DNA of 64,000 nt from Psychrobacter piscatorii (GCF_904846415.1 NZ_CAJHAR010000012.1:29623-93622), one strand, 5' to 3'; numbered from the stretch's first letter, positions 1 to 9,800 are shown. The notes: a model not told the origin generated them from the letters alone. A program made the numbers and translations.

Positions 1-1173
1 TCCTAGCTCGCCGATATCACCCAATACCATCACTTGCGTACCCGTTTGTGCAGCCAATACTTTGGCAGCGGCGCGTACCGAGTGTGGGTTGGCATTGTAC
101 GTATCATCAATTAGGCGGTGCTTACCCAGTATCTGACTGTTCAGACGACCTTTAGCTGGACGCGCGTTTTCAAGGCCGATCACAATGTCACTGACGTCGA
201 TATTTAACGCATGCGCACAGGCTGCAGCAGCCAAAGCATTATTGACATTGTGTTCGCCTGCTAATGGCAAGTTGATATCATGAATCTGATTACCGATATG
301 TAGCTTAAACTCACTACGCTCTGGCTCTACATCTAAATGGCTCGCGCTGACATCGGTATTACCAAACCCAATCACATGCGACGTGTGCTTTTCAGCAATG
401 CGGCGCAACTGATTTGTAAAATCATCCTTGTCAGGAACAATCGCAAACTGCGCATCCGTTAAGGTGTGATAAATCTCTGCTTTGGTTTGGCAAATGCCTT
501 CACGGCTACCGAACTCACCCAGATGAGCCGTACCAATATTTAGGATACAGGCCACATCAGGGCGCACAATCTCAGTCGTATAGGCGATCTCACCAATGTG
601 GTTGGCACCTAACTCTAAAATGGCATAACGATGATGGTCTGATAACTCAAGCAGCATCATTGGCACACCCAAATCATTATTGAGGTTACCACGGGTAATC
701 AATGTCGGTGCCAATCGACCAAAAATACTGCCTAGCATTTCTTTACAGGTGGTTTTACCGCTAGAGCCAGTAATCGCGATCACAGTCAGATCTTCATGCT
801 GCTGACGACGATAGCTTGCCAGCTGACCTAACGCCAAACGGGTATCACTGACAACCAGCTGCGGAATCGCATTTGACTCAGATAAGATAGGACGAGACAC
901 GATGGCTGCGATGGCACCTTTTGATGCTGCCATGTCGATATAGTCATGACCATCAAAATTCTGACCACTTAACGCCAAAAAGATATCACCAGGCTTTATC
1001 GTACGAGTGTCGGTCGCAATACGCTTACTGGCTAATGATGCTTGCTCTGCATCTGCATAGTCTTGTGGCAACTGCCAGTGACTATCGAGCGATGCTGTCG
1101 CTGCGAGCATATTATCCATTTGCCAGACATAAAGCCCTTGCGACTGGATGGTGTTATCGTGGTCGGCTGTCAT
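1..1173 (-). CDS. murF: UDP-N-acetylmuramoyl-tripeptide--D-alanyl-D-alanine ligase, N-terminal 391 residues (partial)
   Basis: MurF adds the D-Ala-D-Ala dipeptide to UDP-MurNAc-tripeptide in the cytoplasm, the last soluble step of peptidoglycan precursor synthesis. The visible part starts at the ATG at 1173 and runs off the left edge without a stop. The Mur-ligase P-loop GSSGKTT lies at about residues 136-142. Further on come LELGANHIGEI and the NIGTAHLGEFGS stretch typical of MurF, and the visible part ends at GDIGELG. It lies 83 nt downstream of murE on the same strand, as in other dcw clusters; mraY would be expected next, outside the window. Identity is secure; only the C-terminal end is missing, because of the window edge. 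Confidence 0.96.
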   Translation of the reverse strand, partial: MTADHDNTIQSQGLYVWQMDNMLAATASLDSHWQLPQDYADAEQASLASKRIATDTRTIKPGDIFLALSGQNFDGHDYIDMAASKGAIAAIVSRPILSESNAIPQLVVSDTRLALGQLASYRRQQHEDLTVIAITGSSGKTTCKEMLGSIFGRLAPTLITRGNLNNDLGVPMMLLELSDHHRYAILELGANHIGEIAYTTEIVRPDVACILNIGTAHLGEFGSREGICQTKAEIYHTLTDAQFAIVPDKDDFTNQLRRIAEKHTSHVIGFGNTDVSASHLDVEPERSEFKLHIGNQIHDINLPLAGEHNVNNALAAAACAHALNIDVSDIVIGLENARPAKGRLNSQILGKHRLIDDTYNANPHSVRAAAKVLAAQTGTQVMVLGDIGELG

Positions 1174-1256
1174 AATGGTTACCTTATATAATGACTACTT
1201 CATTTTTATATTTAATGATTAATTTTTTGATAATAAGCGTATCGATAGTCAATCGA

Positions 1257-3005
1257 CTATATACGGCCCGCTTGCGCTAATGCCTGCTGCAAAATAACAC
1301 TGTCATCAAAATCATAACGGACGTTGTTAATCTCTTGATAGGTCTCATGGCCTTTACCAGCGATGACGACAATATCGTCTGGACCTGCCTGACTGACGGC
1401 ATACTCAATGGCCTTTTGGCGAGCAGGTTCTATATGCGTACGTTGATATTGCTCAGCACTCATCCCAGCCTGCATATCCTGTAAGATGACATTAGGGTCT
1501 TCGGTACGTGGATTGTCAGCGGTCAAGACAACTTGATCAGCACCTGTGAGGCCCGCTTGTGCCATCAATGGACGCTTACCTGCATCACGATCGCCGCCGC
1601 AACCAAACACTGCCCATAGCTTACCTTTACAGTGAGTTTTCAGGCTCGCCAGCACTTGACTTAAGGCATCTGGCGTATGCGCATAATCAACAATAAAACA
1701 GCCATCATTCGATGGCACACGTTGCATACGCCCAACCGCACCTTGTAGCTGCGTGACCGCAGTCGCAATGCGCCCAATATCCACATTTGACTCAGTAGCA
1801 GACTCAGTACTAGTAACAATACCAGTCGCTACTGCTGCTGCGATAGCGGCAAGCAAATTAGCAACATTAAAGCGGCCGAGTAATGGACTGACAATCTCGA
1901 TAATATCCGTTTTCTCATCACCAACTGTTTTATCATTAAAGTCAGTACGCAGACTTATCTTTACACCCTGTAGACTTGGCTCGATATCAGCAGCGACAAA
2001 AGTAGCAGATGTTGCAGGCTCTAGACTATACGTCCATACCGTCAAGTTGCTAGCAGTGGCTGTATCCAACATAATCTGAGCATGCTCATCATCGGCGTTG
2101 ATGATGGCATGGGTCAAATCTGGGAAGTGAGCTTTATCAAATAGCTTGGCTTTGGCAGACGCGTATTCTTCCATATCAGCATGATAGTCTAAGTGGTCAC
2201 GACTCAGATTGGTATAAATCGCAATGCTAACTGGCACGCCTTGTAAACGCTGCTGATCCAAACCATGAGAGCTGGCCTCTAACGCCAATATTTCAGCATT
2301 CTCGGTGCCCATTTGATACAAAAACTGCTGTACAGCCAAGGCGTCTCCAGTGGTATGGCTGGCTTGCACCAAAGCGCCAAGGCGACCATTACCTGCCGTA
2401 CCCATCACAGCACTGCTCATGCCTGTTAATTGGGTCAGCTGCGCCACCAATTGACTGATGGTGGTTTTACCATTGGTGCCCGTGACAGCGACTACCTTTG
2501 GCAGGGTCACTGGCTGCTGATATTGCAGATATGCTTGGATTAAGCTGCCTAAGAAATCACGAATGTTAGGGACATATAAGATTGAGCACGGCAACGCTGC
2601 TAATTGCTGCTGTGCGTTAAACTCACCATTCATCTTCAGCGGAGTATTTGCTTCGCTAATCAAGGCAACAGGATCCATCTCTGAGAGGACAAAAGCGGCC
2701 TTCTCAGCGGCTTGTAGCAGATAGTCATGACTTTTTTGAAAGTTTGGCGTATGGCTTTTTAAAAGGATGAATACGTCATTATTTGATAGTTGACGGCTGT
2801 CTAGTTGGAACTGCTGAAAAGGAATATGAGCAACAGATTGAATCTGATCCGCCCCTGACTGACTCGGTGCCTGTTGAACCGATGTTGCGATCATCGCGGT
2901 TAGCTGTTGCGCCAGCAGCTTATCGCTAGTATCGATAAGCTGCTGTAGAGTGGCCGTCGTAACAGTGGCGCTATTTGACGATAAGGTAGGCATGGTCATG
3001 GGCAA
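1257..3005 (-). CDS. murE: UDP-N-acetylmuramoyl-L-alanyl-D-glutamate--2,6-diaminopimelate ligase
   Basis: MurE adds meso-diaminopimelate to UDP-MurNAc-L-Ala-D-Glu in the cytoplasm. The 582-residue product has the ATP-binding P-loop GTNGKTT at residues 176-182, the central Mur ligase domain (SSHGLDQQR, YTNLSRDHLDYH) and the C-terminal DNPR motif at residues 497-500. In this family DNPR marks specificity for meso-DAP rather than lysine, as expected for a Gram-negative. The protein is some 80 residues longer than E. coli MurE, mainly through a loose N-terminus and insertions. It sits 61 nt downstream of ftsI and upstream of murF, so it is probably cotranscribed with the division genes. Confidence 0.97.
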   Translation of the reverse strand: MPMTMPTLSSNSATVTTATLQQLIDTSDKLLAQQLTAMIATSVQQAPSQSGADQIQSVAHIPFQQFQLDSRQLSNNDVFILLKSHTPNFQKSHDYLLQAAEKAAFVLSEMDPVALISEANTPLKMNGEFNAQQQLAALPCSILYVPNIRDFLGSLIQAYLQYQQPVTLPKVVAVTGTNGKTTISQLVAQLTQLTGMSSAVMGTAGNGRLGALVQASHTTGDALAVQQFLYQMGTENAEILALEASSHGLDQQRLQGVPVSIAIYTNLSRDHLDYHADMEEYASAKAKLFDKAHFPDLTHAIINADDEHAQIMLDTATASNLTVWTYSLEPATSATFVAADIEPSLQGVKISLRTDFNDKTVGDEKTDIIEIVSPLLGRFNVANLLAAIAAAVATGIVTSTESATESNVDIGRIATAVTQLQGAVGRMQRVPSNDGCFIVDYAHTPDALSQVLASLKTHCKGKLWAVFGCGGDRDAGKRPLMAQAGLTGADQVVLTADNPRTEDPNVILQDMQAGMSAEQYQRTHIEPARQKAIEYAVSQAGPDDIVVIAGKGHETYQEINNVRYDFDDSVILQQALAQAGRI

Positions 3006-3066
3006 ATCCTAAACAGTTAATACAAATCAGCCCCTAAAGAGCTGACTACTTAAAATCATTGAACGC

Positions 3067-5151
3067 CTACTGTGGTTCTGTTTTGAGCGGCTTATCTAAA
3101 GGCACATTGTATAATCGTAACGCCTCTTTCATCACGTTGTGGAACACAGGTGCGACCGTTAGACCCGCATAAATCTGACCGCGCGGATCTTCAATAAGCA
3201 TGACGCCCACAAGCTTTGGATTAGACGCTGGTGCCATACCAGCAAAGACGTTACGATACTGATCAGTATAATAACCACCTTCTGGATTGATACGGCGCGA
3301 GGTACCAGTCTTGCCTGCCACACGGTATCCGTCAATGGCGGCGGCTTTAGCTGTTCCACCTGCCTCGGTCACACTTTCAAGCATCTGTACAATAGACATC
3401 GCCTGCTCGCGCGCCATAATGCGTTTGCTTGGTTGCGGCTTGTCGTTCTTAATCAAAGTCAATGGGTGCATCACTCCGCCTGCTGCGAGGGCTGAATAAG
3501 CCTGCGCTACTTGCGCTAGTGTCACTTGTAAACCATAACCATAACTGACTGTCGCACGGCGTGAGGTTTCTTTCTCTTTTGGCGTCACAATGAGACCACT
3601 GCCCTCACCTGGGAACTGTAAAGGTGTTTTTGAACCAAAGCCAAACTGTCGTTGCATATTAGTAATGGCATCAGGCGGTAGCGACAACGCAATCTTAGTC
3701 GAAGCCACGTTACTAGACTTCTGTAGTAGCGTTGCCATATTGATCATGCCCAAGTTATTATGATCGCGGATGGTATAGCCACGCACGCGAATTGAACCTG
3801 GGTTGGTATCAATTAAAGTAGTCGGCGTATATTTGCCTGAGTCTAGAGCGGCGGCAACGGTAAAGGGCTTCATCACCGAACCTGGTTCAAACACATCCAA
3901 TAGCGCACGGTTACGCTGGTTCTCACCAGTCATCTCATTGAGATTGTTTGAGTTGAATGATGGCCATGTGGATAGCGCCAGCACTTCACCAGTCTGTACA
4001 TCGACGATCATACCCGTCGACCAGCGCGCTTTTTGCAGACGCCCTGCTTTTTCTAGCTCTTTATAGAGCAAATATTGCAACCGCGAATCAATCGTCAGCG
4101 CCACATCTTTGCCTGGTATCTCAGGCTCAAGTTGCTTGATCTCTTTTAAGCTGTTTTGTTTGGCATCTTTTAAAACAAGCACCTTACCATCATCACCTGC
4201 TAAATCTTTTTCATACTGGCGCTCAATACCAGCACGTCCTTCGTAACCACCCTCAGGGTCGTTGGCGTTTTGTCCCATAAATCCTAACAGCTGCGCATTA
4301 GATTGCGGCTGCGGATAATAACGCTGAAAGAAGTTTTTCTCATGGACACCAGGGAAATCAAGCGAGCTAACACTTTGTGCAATCTCAGGTGTGACCTTAT
4401 TGAGAAGGGGTAAATAATGCGAGCCTGCACCAGATGGCAGCGCCGCTTTGACTGCTGCTTCATCGGTCACATCAATACTGTCATCGATTGCCGTGGCTTT
4501 TTTTAGCTCATCGACAGAGATATTGGCAGCCGCAGCCAGTGTCGTCAGATCCATATTGTCTAGACGCTTTTGCATACGCGCCTGCAATTGTGGACTGCTA
4601 GGATTGGTCAAGATAATACGTTTGAGCTCGTAGTATTCACTCGCATAATCATGCGGGCTAAATGACACAGTCGCCAGCGGTGCGCTCACCGCAAGTGGTA
4701 AATCATTACGGTCGGTGATCATACCTCGATAGGATTTTTGCGTGCGCTCACTAGTAATGAGCTCATTGCCTTTGTCTTGATAGAACTGCGCGTTGGCTAC
4801 CTGAATATAGTAGGCACGGCCAATCAATAGCACCAATATAACCAGCGCCAAACCCCAAACGGTACGGAAACGGTTTTTATCCTGCTCAAAGCCGCCACGA
4901 GAGGACGCGCCAGAGGCTTTACCTAAAAACCCTCTTTTACTCTTTGGGTTTCTGGCACTGGTATGCGTCCCTTTCGTGTCACTCTTTTTGATACGATCAA
5001 ATAATTTGGCTTTACGACTGCCTGCCGCTTTATCACCCATTTGTCCAGATTTGGCAGTGCTCGCACGGCGTAATGGTTTGGTCACCTTGCCACTGGCTGG
5101 TTTTTTGCTGGTGTTTTTTGCTGGTGTGGATTTAGGTTTTTTGTCACTCAT
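3067..5151 (-). CDS. ftsI: peptidoglycan D,D-transpeptidase FtsI (PBP3)
   Basis: FtsI is the septal transpeptidase of the divisome, anchored in the inner membrane with its catalytic domain in the periplasm. The 694-residue product shows a single membrane segment at about residues 98-112, a dimerisation/pedestal domain, and the penicillin-binding motifs SVMK (serine nucleophile, 425-428), SSN (479-481) and KTG (614-616). Before the membrane segment is an unusually long, strongly basic cytoplasmic tail of about 95 residues rich in K, S, A and G; E. coli FtsI is 588 residues long. Its ATG overlaps the ftsL stop by 4 nt, pointing to translational coupling. Confidence 0.97.
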   Translation of the reverse strand: MSDKKPKSTPAKNTSKKPASGKVTKPLRRASTAKSGQMGDKAAGSRKAKLFDRIKKSDTKGTHTSARNPKSKRGFLGKASGASSRGGFEQDKNRFRTVWGLALVILVLLIGRAYYIQVANAQFYQDKGNELITSERTQKSYRGMITDRNDLPLAVSAPLATVSFSPHDYASEYYELKRIILTNPSSPQLQARMQKRLDNMDLTTLAAAANISVDELKKATAIDDSIDVTDEAAVKAALPSGAGSHYLPLLNKVTPEIAQSVSSLDFPGVHEKNFFQRYYPQPQSNAQLLGFMGQNANDPEGGYEGRAGIERQYEKDLAGDDGKVLVLKDAKQNSLKEIKQLEPEIPGKDVALTIDSRLQYLLYKELEKAGRLQKARWSTGMIVDVQTGEVLALSTWPSFNSNNLNEMTGENQRNRALLDVFEPGSVMKPFTVAAALDSGKYTPTTLIDTNPGSIRVRGYTIRDHNNLGMINMATLLQKSSNVASTKIALSLPPDAITNMQRQFGFGSKTPLQFPGEGSGLIVTPKEKETSRRATVSYGYGLQVTLAQVAQAYSALAAGGVMHPLTLIKNDKPQPSKRIMAREQAMSIVQMLESVTEAGGTAKAAAIDGYRVAGKTGTSRRINPEGGYYTDQYRNVFAGMAPASNPKLVGVMLIEDPRGQIYAGLTVAPVFHNVMKEALRLYNVPLDKPLKTEPQ

Positions 5152-5633
5152 TGTCCTGCCTCCGCTACCGGTTCTTCAGGGGAGATATCGGTAGAGGCTC
5201 GTGGTCCGACCACATCTAAATCTAACTCATCGTCGTCATCATCAGAGACCACTGGTGCTAAGGCAGTGGCGACACCAGGCTGAATAATCAGCTTATCCTT
5301 CAATGTCGGTGAGTACATACCCAATTCCGCCACTGCACGACTGGCGATTTGCGGTGTGGCGCTAAAGGTTTGCTGTTCAATCAATAGACGCTGATGTTCT
5401 ATTTGTAGCTTACGCTCTTGTTTTTTCATGTCTTGCAAGGTTTTATAATCCTGATGATATTGCTGAACGGCTTCGGCAGTCTTGATGCCGCTCCATACGA
5501 TTGCGGCTGCCAAGAGCAGTAATACGACCACATAAATGCTCACCACATTGAACCGACGCACGAATAGCTCGCCGATATCGGTGTTATAGGGCGCGGCGGC
5601 GCGGCGGTTTGCAGGTTTGTCAGATATTGCCAT
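5148..5633 (-). CDS. ftsL: cell division protein FtsL
   Basis: FtsL is a small bitopic divisome protein that acts with FtsB and FtsQ to activate septal wall synthesis. It has a short cytoplasmic N-terminus, one membrane helix (VVSIYVVVLLLLAAAIVW), then a periplasmic coiled-coil region (KKQERKLQIEHQRLLIEQQ), and an acidic C-terminal tail (DDDDDELDLD) beyond the family's usual end. I chose the ATG at 5633, giving MAISDKPANRR, because it has a GAG ribosome-binding core 7 nt upstream and starts where FtsL proteins normally do. An in-frame ATG pair at 5699 would add 22 residues. Neighbours rsmH and ftsI support the call. Confidence 0.88.
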   Translation of the reverse strand: MAISDKPANRRAAAPYNTDIGELFVRRFNVVSIYVVVLLLLAAAIVWSGIKTAEAVQQYHQDYKTLQDMKKQERKLQIEHQRLLIEQQTFSATPQIASRAVAELGMYSPTLKDKLIIQPGVATALAPVVSDDDDDELDLDVVGPRASTDISPEEPVAEAGQ

Positions 5634-6048
5634 GACGATCTCAAAAAGTGAACGTAAACGATAAAGTAGATAATGGTCTGCAAGCAATGAATGCATCATT
5701 GCTCAGCCATACCATTGATAAAAATAAAACCAAAGATAACCGTCTTATAGCGGCAACAGCCTACCGCTATAGCGATATGTCATATCAAAACCTGCTGCCT
5801 TACTAAACCTGCTATCTTGCAAAGTCGAATAGGTCGAATAAACAACCATGTTATTTTAGAGTGAAAAACGACTGAGTTGCTTGATATCTCAGCCACTCTC
5901 AACTGATAAATGACGGAAAATTATTTGCTGAGCCTAACAGACAATATTTACAGCTTTTTAACAGTGGCGTAGCGATTAAGACATTTATGCATCATTCAGA
6001 CAAACAATAGCAATCATATGCGATTTACTCAGTGTTTTCATCCATGAT
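5634..6048. other. 415-nt spacer between rsmH and ftsL with a hairpin
   Basis: In many bacteria rsmH and ftsL are nearly adjacent, but here they lie 415 nt apart. I find no convincing gene in the gap. It contains a perfect inverted repeat: TATAGCGG at 5746-5753 and CCGCTATA at 5764-5771, with a 10-nt loop and no T-run after it in either direction. It could be an mRNA hairpin or a regulatory site; a separate ftsL promoter in this AT-rich spacer is plausible, but I cannot point to clear -35/-10 elements. Confidence 0.5.
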
Positions 6049-7203
6049 TTATGGCGCGGCCGTCTGCTGATACTCTGTGTCGGTACGAGTTGCCATACGC
6101 AACCATGCACTGCGCGCGCGTGGGTTTTGGCTCGTTTCAGCTTTGCTGGGGCCAACGCGTTTAGGTTTGCTAAAGTAACGTGGACGATTGGGCGGCATCG
6201 GCAAGTTTTCATCTTCTGGATACTGCCCTTTGCTATGACGCTGCAAAAACTGCTTGATACGGCGATCTTCTAGTGAGTGAAAACTAATGACCGCTAGCTG
6301 CCCGTCTGACTTTAAGATAGGAATACTTTGCGCTAAAAAGTCGTCGACATCGCCTAGCTCATTGTTAATAAAAATACGCATGGCCTGAAAGCTTTGCGTG
6401 GCTGGGTGCTTGCCGCGCTGCCAATTGGGATGCGCCTCTTTGATTACCTCTGCCAGCTCAAGCGTAGAGTCGTAGCTTTCCATTTGCTTGATAGCGCGCG
6501 CAATACGGCGACTATGACGCTCTTCGCCAAACTCATAGAGCACATTGGCCAATGTCTCATCGTCAACCTGCTCAAGCCATTCGGCAACTGACTTGCCACG
6601 GCTGGTATCCATGCGCATGTCCACTGCCCCATCACGCATAAAACTAAAGCCGCGGCTACCATCATCAATTTGCGGTGATGAAATGCCCAAATCCGCCATC
6701 AAGCCATCCACTTGCGTAATACCCATAGCAGCCAGACTATCAGTCAACGTTGCAAAGCTGTCATGCACCACGCGTACACGGCTGTCTTTACTTGCCAATT
6801 CCTGCGCCACGCTAATGGCCGTCGGATCTTTATCAAAGACAATCAGTGTGGCGTCATCGGCAAGTTGACTTAATAGTAACCTGCTATGACCGCCACGACC
6901 AAAGGTCGCATCAACGTAGATACCACTTATATTTAAGCCATTTTGGTCGTTATTGCTTTGAGTAGCACTGCCTGTTTGCTTGGGCAAGGATTTTACGCCA
7001 AGTACTGCAGCGACAGTCTCTTGCAGTAGCACCGCATCGTGGACAAAATCCAGCTCATTAGACGTGGCAGAATCTTCTATCGACGATTGCAGGTTTTGAG
7101 CTGCATCATTTTCTATCGAAGAGGGGCTGATCGCAGGCTTAGGAGCAGCCGCGACTGAAGAATGGTTAGCGTTAGCATTTGACTTAGATTTAGATAGGGA
7201 CAC
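6049..7203 (-). CDS. rsmH: 16S rRNA (cytosine(1402)-N(4))-methyltransferase
   Basis: RsmH (MraW) methylates N4 of C1402 in 16S rRNA using S-adenosylmethionine. The conserved region begins at HDAVLLQETV and includes the SAM-binding motif DATFGRGGHSRLLL, then DLGISSPQIDDGSRGFSFMRDG, the HPATQSFQAMRI stretch, ISFHSLEDR and the C-terminal NPRARSAWLR. No ATG exists upstream of the domain in this frame. I place the start at the GTG at 7203, which has a GAG 8 nt upstream; another GTG at 7296 lacks a ribosome-binding site. Even so, about 50 low-complexity residues (SKSKSNANAN and on) precede the domain. No mraZ lies upstream; the next gene, gltX, is divergent. Confidence 0.93.
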   Translation of the reverse strand: MSLSKSKSNANANHSSVAAAPKPAISPSSIENDAAQNLQSSIEDSATSNELDFVHDAVLLQETVAAVLGVKSLPKQTGSATQSNNDQNGLNISGIYVDATFGRGGHSRLLLSQLADDATLIVFDKDPTAISVAQELASKDSRVRVVHDSFATLTDSLAAMGITQVDGLMADLGISSPQIDDGSRGFSFMRDGAVDMRMDTSRGKSVAEWLEQVDDETLANVLYEFGEERHSRRIARAIKQMESYDSTLELAEVIKEAHPNWQRGKHPATQSFQAMRIFINNELGDVDDFLAQSIPILKSDGQLAVISFHSLEDRRIKQFLQRHSKGQYPEDENLPMPPNRPRYFSKPKRVGPSKAETSQNPRARSAWLRMATRTDTEYQQTAAP

Positions 7204-7348
7204 AAACAACTCAATAGATGACGACCATACTGGCCAGTAATTGGATGAAAATAAACAAGTTATGACTTGCTTAGCATTATTATCGCAAGGATACACGGCT
7301 AGTCAAGCACTAGAAGGGCTTTTCATTAAAAATATCACATGTCTCTGT

Positions 7349-7354
7349 TATACT
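7349..7354 (+). promoter_or_regulatory. candidate extended -10 promoter element for gltX
   Basis: TATACT is preceded by TGT, giving the extended -10 form TGTTATACT, in the 250-nt spacer between divergent rsmH and gltX. The -35 region is poor, which an extended -10 can tolerate. A start near 7361 would give a leader of roughly 93 nt to the gltX ATG. Read by eye only. Confidence 0.4.
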
Positions 7355-7453
7355 AGCGCTATATTTTACGCTATTTCTTCACATCGACTTCATATCTTTC
7401 ATCGCTATTTATACTAATAGCTTATATTGATAGTAAACTTTGAGACTTTTATC

Positions 7454-8974
7454 ATGCACACCTCTACTGACAGCAAGCGCCCTGTACGCACGCGTATCGC
7501 CCCATCACCAACTGGCTTCCCGCACGTAGGTACTGCTTATATCGCCCTGTTTAACTTGGCTTTCGCCAAAGCGCACGGCGGCGAATTTATCTTACGTATT
7601 GAAGATACCGACCAGACGCGCTCGACTGAGCAATCAGAGCAAATGATTTTAGATGCCTTGCACTGGGTTGGTCTAGATTGGAGCGAGGGTCCAGACATTG
7701 GCGGCCCACATGCCCCTTATCGTCAGAGCGAGCGTAGTGATATCTATAAAAAACACGCTGAGATACTCATAGAAAAAGACCATGCGTTTCGCTGTTTTTG
7801 TACCCCTGAAGAATTAGATGCTATGCGTGCTGAGCAAATGGCCAATGGCGAGACGCCGCGTTATGACGGTCGCTGCGCACATATTGCTCCAGAAAAAACC
7901 GCGCAATTAGTAAGCGAGGGCAAACCACACGTGATTCGTATGCGAGTGCCGACCGAAGGCACTTGTCAGGTACAAGACATGCTGCGCGGTACGGTTGAGT
8001 TCCCTTGGACCCAAGTCGACATGCAAGTACTGCTAAAAACCGATGGTATGCCAACCTATCACCTCGCCAACGTCGTCGATGACCACTTGATGGAAATCAC
8101 CCACGTCATGCGCGGTGAAGAGTGGCTGAACTCTGCGCCCAAGCATCAACTGCTGTATGATTATTTTGGTTGGGAAATGCCAACGCTTTGCCATATGCCG
8201 CTCCTACGTAACCCTGACAAATCAAAACTGTCTAAGCGTAAAAACCCAACCTCTATCACTTACTATCGTGATGCAGGCGTGCTGCCTGAAGCGTTGCTCA
8301 ACTATCTCGGTCGTATGGGTTACTCAATGCCTAATGATGCTGAGCAGTTTACGCTAGAAGAAATGATTGCCAGCTTTGATATTCAGCGTGTGTCGCTTGG
8401 TGGCCCTATCTTCGATATCGAAAAGCTAAACTGGCTCAATGCAGAATGGCTACGTGCGCTTAGCCCTGAAGAGCTAAAGAATAAAATCCTTGAGTGGGCC
8501 AGCAACAGTGACAAGCTAACCGCTATCGCAGCCGCAATTCAACCACGTATCGAGCTATTGTCTGATGCGGTTAATTGGGGTGGTTTCTATTTCCAAAACC
8601 TACCTGACATCAATGCTGAGAGCTTCACTCATAAATCACTCACGCCTGAGCAAATTATCGAGATGCTGCAATTAGCGCTTTGGCAATTAGAAGTCTTGCC
8701 AACTTGGTCAGAAGAAAACATTTACGCCACGCTAAAAGGCCTTGCTGCTCACCTTGATATTAAGATGCGCGACTTTATGGCGCCGTTCTTTATCGCGATC
8801 GCTGGTAGTACCTCATCAACGCCCGTCATGAACTCTATGGCGATAATCGGTGCTGATATGACGCTGACTCGCTTACGTCATGCGGTTGATGTGCTGGGAG
8901 GCCTCGGTAAAAAGAAATTGAAAAAACTTGAGAAACAAGCGGCAGAGTTGCCAGACTTTTTGGCTGCTGAATAA
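7454..8974 (+). CDS. gltX: glutamate--tRNA ligase
   Basis: GltX charges tRNA-Glu with glutamate in the cytoplasm. It is a class I synthetase: the HIGH-type motif is HVGT at residues 24-27 after APSPTGFP, and the KMSKS-type motif is KLSKR at 257-261. The FCTPEELD region and an all-helical anticodon-binding C-terminus follow. I use the ATG at 7454 (506 residues), with a GAG 9 nt upstream; a TTG 27 nt earlier is in frame but less likely. The length fits the discriminating bacterial enzyme. A tRNA-Glu gene lies about 0.8 kb downstream. Confidence 0.96.
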   Translation: MHTSTDSKRPVRTRIAPSPTGFPHVGTAYIALFNLAFAKAHGGEFILRIEDTDQTRSTEQSEQMILDALHWVGLDWSEGPDIGGPHAPYRQSERSDIYKKHAEILIEKDHAFRCFCTPEELDAMRAEQMANGETPRYDGRCAHIAPEKTAQLVSEGKPHVIRMRVPTEGTCQVQDMLRGTVEFPWTQVDMQVLLKTDGMPTYHLANVVDDHLMEITHVMRGEEWLNSAPKHQLLYDYFGWEMPTLCHMPLLRNPDKSKLSKRKNPTSITYYRDAGVLPEALLNYLGRMGYSMPNDAEQFTLEEMIASFDIQRVSLGGPIFDIEKLNWLNAEWLRALSPEELKNKILEWASNSDKLTAIAAAIQPRIELLSDAVNWGGFYFQNLPDINAESFTHKSLTPEQIIEMLQLALWQLEVLPTWSEENIYATLKGLAAHLDIKMRDFMAPFFIAIAGSTSSTPVMNSMAIIGADMTLTRLRHAVDVLGGLGKKKLKKLEKQAAELPDFLAAE

Positions 8975-8996
8975 AGTCGTTAAAAACTTATGATAT

Positions 8997-9031
8997 AAAA
9001 AAAGGGTTAGATTATTTCTGACCCTTTTTTT
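8997..9031 (+). terminator. rho-independent terminator after gltX
   Basis: AAAAAGGGTTAGA and TTCTGACCCTTTTT form a stem closed by a 4-nt AT loop, with one G-U pair and a run of T at the 3' side. It starts 22 nt after the gltX stop codon. Confidence 0.85.
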
Positions 9032-9088
9032 CATTATTACTAAGTGACACTACTCTCAGACTATCAAACATCTTATTTGGAACTAAAC

Positions 9089-9454
9089 ATGGCTGCCAAA
9101 ACCGTCACCATAGAAAGTAAAGACTATGTCTTTAATACCCTAAAAGAAGCGCAGAAATACTATGATACCATCATAAAAGAGCTTTTCGAGGCAAACCTTA
9201 CCCTAACTACAGGTCAGGATTTTGAAGATTTAAAATGGATATATAGCACTTACTGCCGTTACACCAAACATAATCTAGATAAATTAGGCAAATATGACAT
9301 CATTGGCGTCAAAGGTATCAGAACGATCCGAGAAAAAGGTGGTCAATATGTGCCAACGGAATGCTGCGCGATTATTTTTTCTGATGGTAGCGAAGCAGAG
9401 TTTTATACCGATAAAGCGATTAAAGAGATCGCGCTTAAACAAAATCCACGCTAA
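9089..9454 (+). CDS. small DUF3223 (DeCL-like) domain protein
   Basis: A 121-residue soluble protein of unknown biochemical function. The C-terminal half (about residues 48-118) follows the pattern I associate with DUF3223: a DLKWIYSTYCR helix, H and K residues before GKYDIIGVKGI, then a strand with CCAIIFSDGSEAEFYTDKAI. DUF3223 is related to the DeCL domain at the C-terminus of plant RNA polymerase IV/V subunits and of some chloroplast rRNA-processing proteins. I chose the ATG at 9089 because of GGA 8 nt upstream; a GTG at 9044 would add 15 residues. It stands alone between the gltX terminator and a tRNA operon. The family call is by pattern only. Confidence 0.75.
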   Translation: MAAKTVTIESKDYVFNTLKEAQKYYDTIIKELFEANLTLTTGQDFEDLKWIYSTYCRYTKHNLDKLGKYDIIGVKGIRTIREKGGQYVPTECCAIIFSDGSEAEFYTDKAIKEIALKQNPR

Positions 9455-9530
9455 TTTGGGCTTGTTGGACCTTTAAAATAGGCTAAAACGCTTTTTTTTG
9501 CATATTTATAAATTATTTTTAAAATAGTTG

Positions 9531-9559
9531 TTGACAAGACTGCCGCTCTTACATAAAAT
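9531..9559 (+). promoter_or_regulatory. sigma-70 promoter of the tRNA-Ala/tRNA-Glu unit
   Basis: Perfect -35 TTGACA at 9531-9536, a 17-nt spacer, and -10 TAAAAT at 9554-9559. The -10 ends 17 nt before the first base of tRNA-Ala. This is the strongest promoter match I found in the window, as expected for a stable RNA gene. Confidence 0.85.
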
Positions 9560-9576
9560 ACGCACACTCTTAGCGA

Positions 9577-9652
9577 GGGGCTATAGCTCAGTTGGTAGAG
9601 CACTTGCATGGCATGCAAGGGGTCAACGGTTCGACTCCGTTTAGCTCCACCA
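9577..9652 (+). tRNA. tRNA-Ala (anticodon GGC)
   Basis: A 76-nt cloverleaf. The acceptor stem GGGGCTA pairs with TAGCTCC (one G-U), the D arm contains AGCTCAGTTGGTAGAGC, the anticodon arm is CTTGC-ATGGCAT-GCAAG with anticodon GGC, and the T arm contains GGTTCGACTCC. The CCA end is encoded. Confidence 0.97.
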
Positions 9653-9800
9653 TACTTATTTATAGCAACGCTCAGTATTACTGAAACGTAATCATAAATA
9701 CTCGCTAGTAGGACGATATCAGCACCTAGGCAATGCTTATTTACTAAGCTATCTGATATTGTGAAGTACCGTTGTAACCACTGGTTATAACACTCTATGC

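Noticed and set aside
921..1175. Open frame on the plus strand
   Set aside because: It is entirely antisense to murF, whose protein motifs are unmistakable.
7427..7453. TTG start for gltX
   Set aside because: The ATG at 7454 has a ribosome-binding site and begins at the normal position relative to the HIGH-type motif.
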